Positions 26,478 to 32,120 of a DNA stretch of 32,120 bases are shown here, piece by piece (within the stretch, counting starts at the first letter, position 1; each line of letters opens with the position of its first letter). The stretch comes from a filamentous cyanobacterium CCT1 (GTDB lineage Bacteria > Cyanobacteriota > Cyanobacteriia > Phormidesmidales > Phormidesmidaceae), in assembly GCA_003017855.1 (NCBI GenBank), contig PYER01000041.1, positions 1 to 32,120 on the forward strand. The letters run 5' to 3'. The notes beneath the pieces were generated by a model. It saw only the letters and a program-made list of their open reading frames with translations, searched no databases and had not been told where the DNA came from. Both the position numbers and the translations under genes were made by a program.

Positions 26478-26521
26478 ACCCTTGATTTATATGCCTTCAG
26501 GGCTTCTAAATCAAGGGGTTT
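26478..26521 (-). terminator. Hairpin downstream of tRNA-Val
   Basis: The arms AACCCTTGATTTA (26478-26490) and TAAATCAAGGGGTT (26508-26521) pair over 13 bp with one bulged G, around a 17-base loop. It begins 18 bases beyond the tRNA 3' end in the minus-strand direction. No T-tract follows, so intrinsic termination would be weak; a 3' processing structure or part of an attachment region are alternatives. Confidence 0.5.
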
Positions 26522-26538
26522 AGGGATTTGTTAAGGCA

Positions 26539-26610
26539 TGGGCGATACTGGTTTCGAACCAGTGACCTCTTCCGTGTGAAGGAAGCGCGCTACCACTGTG
26601 CTAATCGCCC
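26539..26610 (-). tRNA. tRNA-Val (anticodon CAC)
   Basis: On the minus strand the sequence folds as a cloverleaf. The 7-bp acceptor stem is GGGCGAT/ATCGCCC, with discriminator A at 26539. The anticodon stem CTTCC/GGAAG carries loop TTCACAC, giving anticodon CAC (reads GUG). The T-arm ACTGG-TTCGAAA-CCAGT is perfect. The D-arm contains AGTGGTA with one A-C mismatch in its stem. CCA is not encoded. Its 3' end points at the integrase fragment and the AT-rich locus. Confidence 0.95.
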
Positions 26611-26665
26611 TTGGGTTTCCTAAGATAGCATATCGCCTGGGTCGCTGCCGCAAAAATTTCTCTGG

Positions 26666-27139
26666 CTAGGCCATATCTGGGGGAACGGCACTGCCCTGTT
26701 GGACCTGCTGAAGCTGAGCCTGAATTAGGGCTTGCATATCTTGGCGACGGATTTCTACGCCTTGGCCAATTTGTCCAGGGGTTTCAAAAAAGATCAGGCT
26801 GTCGATGGGCTGCATGGCCAGCAGCTGAAACAAAATGTGCACTACGGGCACCGGGAGGGCCATCACTTGAGGGTCTTTGATGGTGGCCTGACCGGTGGCG
26901 GCATCTTGCAGGGTAGGGTAGGCGTAAACAATATTCTTTTGGGTGTTGGGCTGGTTGCGGTTGCTGAGGGTGGTCATCATCCAGCCCTGCTCTAGGGTTT
27001 GCAGCACGTAGTACTGCTCGTGCTTGAGCTGACCGGCGATCGCCTTCAAGGTCGGTGCAATGGTGGTAATGGCGTTAGCTGTAACCCCGTCGTTGGGGGC
27101 GCTTTGCTGAAGGGAGGCAATTTGGGCGTCAAGATCCAT
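26666..27139 (-). CDS. Conserved-looking protein of unknown function
   Basis: I do not recognise this 157-residue protein. It is soluble, with no signal peptide or membrane segment. It begins with a helical stretch DAQIASLQQ, continues with ITTIAPTLKAIAGQLKHEQYYVLQTLEQGWMMTTLSNR, and has a beta-like stretch with KNIVYAYPTLQDAATG. The C-terminus is rich in Gln (ALIQAQLQQVQQG). Codon use is GC-rich like the hetZ side and unlike the glycan locus. It lies 55 bp from the tRNA on the same strand and is divergent from hetZ across a 324-bp spacer. It has good coding character and is probably a cyanobacterial backbone gene. Confidence 0.7.
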   Translation of the reverse strand: MDLDAQIASLQQSAPNDGVTANAITTIAPTLKAIAGQLKHEQYYVLQTLEQGWMMTTLSNRNQPNTQKNIVYAYPTLQDAATGQATIKDPQVMALPVPVVHILFQLLAMQPIDSLIFFETPGQIGQGVEIRRQDMQALIQAQLQQVQQGSAVPPDMA

Positions 27140-27463
27140 AAGGGGTTACCGAGTAATTTTGGGGGCCAGCCTTGAACTAAGCCCTGGGGCGAAGCCGACG
27201 GAGCCGGGGGCAATAGCCAGCCCCTACGCCCGATCTAGCATCACTTTAGCGCAGGGGGGTGTGTGGCCCCGCATCCATAAAATTACGGACAGATGCTAGA
27301 CTGCTGAGTAGCTTGCAACCCAAGGTCACTAATCTACCGGGCCTGAACTTTTTCAGCGTAGTTGAGTCTGTATATTTGGGCTAGCCAAAGGCGATCGCCC
27401 ATTCCAGGGTTGCAGCGGGCGCATCCACCATGTCAGTAAATACCTGAATATCGCTTCACGGGT
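27140..27463. other. Divergent intergenic region upstream of hetZ
   Basis: These 324 bases should hold the promoters of the unknown gene (minus) and hetZ (plus). A HIP1 octamer lies near 27392. In Anabaena the hetZ promoter carries a HetR palindrome of the GGGTCTAACCC type; I do not find that sequence here. No hairpin or RNA gene is evident. A minus-strand frame (27622-27353) overlaps hetZ and looks like a shadow. Confidence 0.4.
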
Positions 27464-28624
27464 TTGTGTAGCTTTTTGAGGATAGCCAGATTGAGTCAGG
27501 GTATCTGTGCATTGAGTGTGGATTCGCTTAGTCAGCTTTTCTGCCAAGAATTGAAGACGGGTACTGGTGCCCCAGAGGCGGCGTGCCGGGCTATGGCCCA
27601 GCGCCTGGCCGAGGAGGTGCATCGCATTTGTAATGAGAGCGATCGCATTCAGGCGTCAGGCGATGTCGAAGCCTGGGCCCGGTCGCTGGGCAAGCATCGG
27701 CTGGACCAGTGTATTAAGTATTACGCACTGGGGTCGCGGCAGGGCAGAGTGGAGCTGCACAGCACCCTCAGCGCCATTGTCTACCGCTACATTACGCCGC
27801 CCCAGGTGCAGACCAGCTACCAGGCCCGACTGGCGCTGATCGAAGATTTCCTGCAGGGCTTTTATGTCGAGGCGCTGAATGCCTTTCGACGCGAGAACCA
27901 GCTCGGCGATCGCTACCAGCCCCGCACTTTGCTAGAGCTAGCCGAGTTCATGGCCTTTTCAGAGCGCTACGGCAAGCGGCGCATACCGCTACCCGGTCGG
28001 CGCAGCCAGCAGCTGATCATTCTGCGGGCTCAGACCTTCTCCAAGCAGCAGCCCCCCGAAGTGGCGATCGACATCGAGCAGGCCACCGACTACGGCGGCG
28101 AGGGTGACGATGTGCGCCCGGCCGCCTCCCACCAGCGGGTGCGCGAAGAAATGATCGCCCAGGCAGACGACCTACCCGAAAACTCCTTGCGGGGGCGGGT
28201 CGTCGAAGAACTGCTCGCCTACCTCAAAGAACGCAACCAGGACGAGTGCGCCGACTATTTCACCCTGCGGCTGCTTGACCTGCCCACCCAGGAAATTGAG
28301 TCACTGCTCAATCTCACGCCGCGCCAGCGCGACTACCTGCAGCAGCGGTTTAAGTATCATCTGCTGCGCTTTGCCCTCTCCCACCACTGGGAACTGGTGC
28401 ACGAGTGGCTAGAGGCTGGCCTAGAGACTAACTTGGGGCTAACGGCCCAGCAGTGGCAGCATCTGCAGGACGCCCTGAGCACCAAACAGAGCAAGCTGCT
28501 GAACCTCAAACAGCAGGGCGTAGCCGACGGCGAAGCGGCTAAAATTTTGGGCATGACCACCACCCAGTTCCAAAAGCAGTGGACTAAGCTGCTAGAGCAC
28601 GCTTGGGAGATTCGTAACGTTTAG
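27464..28624 (+). CDS. hetZ: HetZ-family heterocyst/pattern regulatory protein
   Basis: This protein of up to 386 residues matches HetZ, a DNA-binding regulator that in Anabaena acts beside HetR in early heterocyst differentiation (about 400 residues there). Seen features are WARSLGKHRLDQCIKYYALGSRQGRVELHSTLSAIVYRYI, RYQPRTLLELAEFMAFSERYGKRRIPLPGRRSQQLIILRAQTF, YFTLRLLDLPTQEIESLLNLTPRQRDYLQQRFKYHLLRFAL with sigma/HTH-like character, and a C-terminal ILGMTTTQFQKQW helix-turn-helix-like segment. The frame opens at a TTG with no ATG nearby; in-frame TTG 27491, TTG 27512 and GTG 27518 (VDSLSQLF) are other starts, and 27518 looks the most family-like. PatU follows by 40 bp, as in other filamentous cyanobacteria. 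Confidence 0.88.
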   Translation: MCSFLRIARLSQGICALSVDSLSQLFCQELKTGTGAPEAACRAMAQRLAEEVHRICNESDRIQASGDVEAWARSLGKHRLDQCIKYYALGSRQGRVELHSTLSAIVYRYITPPQVQTSYQARLALIEDFLQGFYVEALNAFRRENQLGDRYQPRTLLELAEFMAFSERYGKRRIPLPGRRSQQLIILRAQTFSKQQPPEVAIDIEQATDYGGEGDDVRPAASHQRVREEMIAQADDLPENSLRGRVVEELLAYLKERNQDECADYFTLRLLDLPTQEIESLLNLTPRQRDYLQQRFKYHLLRFALSHHWELVHEWLEAGLETNLGLTAQQWQHLQDALSTKQSKLLNLKQQGVADGEAAKILGMTTTQFQKQWTKLLEHAWEIRNV

Positions 28625-28664
28625 TCACCTCCCAAACATCCATCCGGACAGACGACAGCAGGCC

Positions 28665-29645
28665 ATGAATAGAGATTCAGATATCCCCGAAGACCTCTTG
28701 CTAAAGCTTTTGCTGGAGCCCCTTACGGCGGACGACTCACCATCAGGAACTCGCTTTTCCTCAGCCGCTAACGCTGAGTCGGTTGAGCCCGAGAGCTCAT
28801 CTGCTCCCTCGCTCTACCCTGGTTATGAATCTACCCCAGCGGCTTCAACTGACAACGCGAGCAACGCCACGTATAACCCTGTCTTTGACTCTGGAGACCT
28901 ATCCACTGTGCAACCCCATTTTGAAGCCCTTTTGAAGCGCCGCCTGCGGCAAGAGATTGCCCACCGCCCGCCCTTATTTCCCTGGGAGAAGGGGCTACAG
29001 GACTACCCCGATGCGCTACAGTCTGGCGCCGCCTCTATTTGGTTAGACCATCTCAAAAACCTTTCGGTTCCCGGTGGAGTGCCAGAAGATGTACTGGCCA
29101 ACCTGCTCAACCAGTGCCAGCAGGTCACTGAAGATCTGCGCCAGACCGGCCGTCGGCTGGTGGCTGCCGTAGAGACACTGTTCCCTGCTCAGCCTCAAAC
29201 CCTGGAATACGTTGCGGGTCTGGTGGCGCGACCGGCCTATCGATCGGCCCAAACCGAAACCCTGGCCCAGGTTGACTATGCCAACGCCTCAACTCAGCAG
29301 CAGGTGGCGCTGGCCATGCTGGCCGCTCAGAGCATCTTTGAAGCCCTATCGCTGACAGTATCTGAGGCTAACCCCAGCCAGGAGCAGACCTGGTTGACCA
29401 CCGCTGGACTCCTGAGCGTACAGGCCACCTACAGCGACTCTCACCTGGAGGTTAGAGCTGTGCTGCCGGCGGGCGGCAGCGTGGTCTTGACGAGTGGAGA
29501 TGAGACCACTGGGTCTGAGCGCTCTACCCCTGGCGAACTGGTGCTACGGCTAGCGACTTACCCTGGCGCACTGCATCGGCTTGACGTTAGCTTGGCTCAG
29601 GCTCAGGGGCAGCCCTTGAGCTTTCAGGTGATGATTGCCGACTAG
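28665..29645 (+). CDS. patU: PatU-family protein
   Basis: This 326-residue protein directly follows hetZ. It has a short helix with DIPEDLLLKLLLEPL, a Ser/Ala/Pro-rich low-complexity linker (residues about 25-80), and a conserved-looking block LLKRRLRQEIAHRPPLFPWEKGLQDYPD (from about residue 90). A helical region with NLLNQCQQVTEDLRQTGRRLVAAVETLFPAQ and a beta-rich C-terminal domain follow. PatU affects heterocyst pattern; in Anabaena PCC 7120 the gene is split into patU5 and patU3 behind hetZ, whereas here it is one frame. Identification rests mainly on synteny plus the WEKG block. The molecular function is not known. Confidence 0.8.
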   Translation: MNRDSDIPEDLLLKLLLEPLTADDSPSGTRFSSAANAESVEPESSSAPSLYPGYESTPAASTDNASNATYNPVFDSGDLSTVQPHFEALLKRRLRQEIAHRPPLFPWEKGLQDYPDALQSGAASIWLDHLKNLSVPGGVPEDVLANLLNQCQQVTEDLRQTGRRLVAAVETLFPAQPQTLEYVAGLVARPAYRSAQTETLAQVDYANASTQQQVALAMLAAQSIFEALSLTVSEANPSQEQTWLTTAGLLSVQATYSDSHLEVRAVLPAGGSVVLTSGDETTGSERSTPGELVLRLATYPGALHRLDVSLAQAQGQPLSFQVMIAD

Positions 29646-29706
29646 CTGAGAGACTCTGGGCAGGGGCTGGCCCAGCGGTTAGCATGGAGTCGGCCCTACC
29701 CCGGTT

Positions 29707-32001
29707 ATGTCTATGGTCGCTTCGCGCTGGCTGGCCTCTTCTCCTTTAGCCAGGCCCATTCCCCCTGACGAAATTGAAGACTCGCGGCTGCTGCGGGGGC
29801 TGGTACAGGCGCTGGTAACCCTGGGCATTTGCTCGGTGGTGGTGGCGGCGGCGGGTGTGACGGCGGCCTCATGGTGGAACCTGCTGGCTATTCCCCTCAG
29901 TGCGGTGGGGGCCGCCTTTAGCTGGCAGCGGCGCCGCGATCGCAATATTGCAGTCAAGTTTTTCATCGCCATCGGCATGCTGATGGCCCTGGCCGCCTTC
30001 TTTGCCCGCCTGGTCCAGGAACCAGGGGATACCCGCATCGTGCTGGCGGAGCTTTTGGTGCAGCTGCAGGTACTGCACAGCTTTGATCTACCCCGCCGCA
30101 AAGACCTGGGCTACTCGATGATGATTGGCCTGATCTTGCTCGGGGTGGCCGCCACCATTAGCCAAACCCTGGCCTTTGCGCCGCTGCTGCTGCTGTTTCT
30201 GGCGGTCGCGATTCCGGTGCTGGGGCTTGACTATCAGTCGCGGCTGGGGCTGGGGTCGATGACCTGGACCGGGGGCAAGCTGCGGCCTACCCTGGGGCGC
30301 CTGGCGGCGATCTTGGCCCTGGTAGTAGGGCTGGGGCTGCTCATTTTCCTGTTTTTGCCCCGGCTGCCGGGCTACCAGATTCAGAATTTTCCGGTTAGCT
30401 CGGTGATCGATACGCCGGGGGATTTCTCTGGGGAAGATATTCTCAACTCGGCCTACCGCAACAACCAGGGCGATGACGGCGAGGGGTTTGGCGAGGGAGC
30501 CGGTACGATTCAGGGCCAGGGCAAGTCCACCGGCCCCGGCGTGGTCGATACCATTTCCTACTACGGCTTTAACCAGCGCATGAACCAAAACCTGCGCGGC
30601 ACCATGACGCCCCAGGTGGTAATGCGGGTCAGGTCGCAGGCGCCGGGCTTTTGGCGGGTGCTGGCCTTCGATACCTACACGGGCCAGGGCTGGGATATCT
30701 CCCGCAACGATGAGACCCAAACCCTGCGGCGATCGCGGTTCTCGGCCCAAACCTTTTTGCCCATGGACCCTACCCTGGCCCGCCATCGGGAGGTAGTGCA
30801 GACCTACACCCTGGTCAGCGAGCTGCCCAATCTGATTCCGGCCATGTACCAGGCCAAGGAGCTGTACTTTCCCACCCGCGAGGTGGCGATCGACGCCGAG
30901 GGCAGCCTCCGGTCGCCGGTGATCTTGCAGGAGGGCATGACCTACTCGGCGGTGTCGCGGGTGCCCTACCGCGATCGCGCCCAGCTGCGCGCCGCCGGTA
31001 CCCAGTATCCTCCCGGCATTCGCTCCCACTACCTGCAGGTGCCCGAGGAGATTCTGGAGCCAGTGCGGACCAAAACCGAAGAACTGCTGGCCACCTCCCC
31101 CACCCCGCTGACCGACAACTACGAAAAGGCCCTCTACCTGACCCAGGCCCTCAAGCAGCGCTACACCATTCAGCCCGAGCTGCCCTTTTTCAACCCCGAC
31201 CAGGATCTGGTGGAAAGCTTTCTGTTCAACACCGAAGGCGGTTACCCCGACCACTTCTCCACAGTGTTGACCATTATGCTGCGATCGATCGACATTCCGG
31301 CTCGGCTGGTAGCGGGGTTTGGCGAAGGCGACTTTAACCCCTTCACCGGGTTCTACGTGGTGCGCAACACCGATGCCTACGCCATCACCGAAGTGTACTT
31401 TCCCCAGCACGGCTGGTTTGGCTTCGACCCCATCCCCGGCCACGAGCTGATTCCGCCCAGTCTGAAAGAGTACCAGGCCTTTAGCCTGGTGCGGCAATTC
31501 TGGAACTGGCTGGCCGGCTGGCTGCCCTCGCCGCTGGTCGGTCTAGTCGACGGCCTGATCACGCTGCTCAGCGACGGTATCGCCTACTTAGTACGCAGCT
31601 TTAACGCGCTGCTAAACCTGGGCTGGATCGGCATTATGCTGGGCATTGCCCTAGCCACTGCCATGGGTTTTATCGCCTGGCTGGTGTTTTTGGCGCTGCG
31701 CCGAGGCTGGCGCTATCGGCAACTGCGCCAGCTTGACCCCACCGAGCGGCTATATCAACAAATGCTGACCTGGTTTGCCCATCAGGGCCTCGGCAAAACC
31801 CCTGCCGAAACCCCAATCGAGTATGGCCAGCGCCTCTACCAGCAGACCAAGGCCCAAAGCGCCCAGGCCGCCAATGAAATTACCCACGCCTACGTGCGCT
31901 GGCGCTACGGTGGCGAACCCCAAAACCTCGATTACTTAGGTAAAAAATTGCAGACGATTCGGCAGAGCGGCCGCTCTCGCCAGTCGTTAATTCGACGTTG
32001 A
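29707..32001 (+). CDS. TgpA-like transglutaminase-domain membrane protein, catalytic residues replaced
   Basis: This 764-residue protein has the DUF3488 - transglutaminase core - DUF4129 layout. About six helices span residues 30-220. A large extracytoplasmic region follows (about 220-630), then one helix (about 638-662) and a cytosolic tail with ERLYQQMLTWFAHQGLGKTPAETPIEYGQRL typical of DUF4129. In the core, the segment that normally reads G-Y-C-x-x-F is GGYPDHFSTVLTIMLRS (Pro514 for Cys), and the usual D-A-H is TDAYAITEV (Tyr558 for His). Asp574 in GWFGFDP remains. The protein is therefore probably not a protease or transglutaminase but may bind wall or surface peptides. It starts 61 bp after patU. 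Confidence 0.85.
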   Translation: MSMVASRWLASSPLARPIPPDEIEDSRLLRGLVQALVTLGICSVVVAAAGVTAASWWNLLAIPLSAVGAAFSWQRRRDRNIAVKFFIAIGMLMALAAFFARLVQEPGDTRIVLAELLVQLQVLHSFDLPRRKDLGYSMMIGLILLGVAATISQTLAFAPLLLLFLAVAIPVLGLDYQSRLGLGSMTWTGGKLRPTLGRLAAILALVVGLGLLIFLFLPRLPGYQIQNFPVSSVIDTPGDFSGEDILNSAYRNNQGDDGEGFGEGAGTIQGQGKSTGPGVVDTISYYGFNQRMNQNLRGTMTPQVVMRVRSQAPGFWRVLAFDTYTGQGWDISRNDETQTLRRSRFSAQTFLPMDPTLARHREVVQTYTLVSELPNLIPAMYQAKELYFPTREVAIDAEGSLRSPVILQEGMTYSAVSRVPYRDRAQLRAAGTQYPPGIRSHYLQVPEEILEPVRTKTEELLATSPTPLTDNYEKALYLTQALKQRYTIQPELPFFNPDQDLVESFLFNTEGGYPDHFSTVLTIMLRSIDIPARLVAGFGEGDFNPFTGFYVVRNTDAYAITEVYFPQHGWFGFDPIPGHELIPPSLKEYQAFSLVRQFWNWLAGWLPSPLVGLVDGLITLLSDGIAYLVRSFNALLNLGWIGIMLGIALATAMGFIAWLVFLALRRGWRYRQLRQLDPTERLYQQMLTWFAHQGLGKTPAETPIEYGQRLYQQTKAQSAQAANEITHAYVRWRYGGEPQNLDYLGKKLQTIRQSGRSRQSLIRR

Positions 32002-32120
32002 TCTACCCAGGATGATCCTTGATTTTCCTGGGGTTTCCGCTATGCTCGATCCATTGCCCGAATGAGTAGGTGGCGTTGCTGCGTAGGTGACCGTCAAATC
32101 TTGTTCAGCTACCCACCCAC
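32002..32120. other. Window edge, no gene seen
   Basis: The last 119 bases after the transglutaminase-like gene contain no open frame, RNA gene or convincing terminator. Confidence 0.4.

Noticed and set aside
27140-27463. HetR-binding palindrome upstream of hetZ
   Set aside because: I searched by eye for GGGTCTAACCC-like sequence and found none; short GGG and CCC runs here do not form the palindrome.
27353-27622. 89-codon minus-strand frame overlapping the start of hetZ
   Set aside because: It runs antisense to the conserved hetZ N-terminus and has no recognisable motif; it is kept only as non-coding upstream sequence.
30088-31497. 469-codon open frame on the minus strand inside the transglutaminase-like gene
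   Set aside because: It is rich in Gly, His and Gln with no domain pattern, and lies opposite a well-supported membrane protein. It is a shadow of GC-rich codon use.
1-32120. CRISPR array, restriction, toxin-antitoxin or other defence system
   Set aside because: No regularly spaced repeats and no proteins with defence-type domains were seen; the locus reads as glycan biosynthesis.

Overview
This window is cyanobacterial. HIP1 octamers (GCGATCGC) occur on both sides of the tRNA gene, for example near 334, 3766, 9790, 13396, 20966, 27392 and 30720. The right end carries hetZ followed by patU, a gene pair specific to filamentous cyanobacteria. A high-GC filamentous lineage of the Leptolyngbya/Nodosilinea type would fit, but the genus is inferred, not shown.

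The window has two parts with different base composition. Bases 1 to about 25,000 are AT-rich and hold an almost entirely minus-strand locus for surface polysaccharide or glycolipid. Reading from the 5' end of transcription (high coordinates) downward, it encodes: a WecG/TagA/CpsF glycosyltransferase; a UbiA-type polyprenyl-phosphate phosphoribosyltransferase; a YqeG-type HAD phosphatase; an SMR/EmrE-like small transporter; a 1104-residue membrane protein with a glycosidase-like C-terminus; an adenylation-carrier-acyltransferase fusion; a GMC flavoprotein oxidoreductase; an atypical SDR; a decayed IS1 element; a putative rhamnosyltransferase; a 6-deoxysugar-type epimerase; a GT4 glycosyltransferase; an ABC exporter; a GT39-like membrane glycosyltransferase; a GtrB-like GT2 translationally coupled to a TVP38/VTT membrane protein; and two membrane acyltransferases. 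Together these could build, acylate and export a polyprenyl-linked glycan. The genes look like two lipid-linked sugar donor routes (GT2 and UbiA) feeding membrane glycosyltransferases, with cytosolic nucleotide-sugar enzymes and export running beside them.

Bases 25,000 to 26,610 are a junction scarred by mobile DNA: an ISL3-family transposase remnant, the N-terminus of a tyrosine integrase, short direct repeats and a tRNA-Val(CAC) gene. The 3' end of the tRNA faces the AT-rich locus, which suggests an integrated island at this tRNA.

Bases 26,611 to 32,120 are GC-rich with backbone-like codon use. They hold a conserved-looking unknown protein (minus strand) and, divergently, hetZ, patU and a TgpA-like transglutaminase-domain membrane protein whose catalytic Cys and His appear to be replaced.

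The most unusual items are the single-chain A-PCP-acyltransferase, the membrane glycosyltransferase/glycosidase-like fusion, and the possible cyanobacterial polyprenyl-phospho-pentose route. Functions are assigned by recognising family motifs by eye; no database search was possible.
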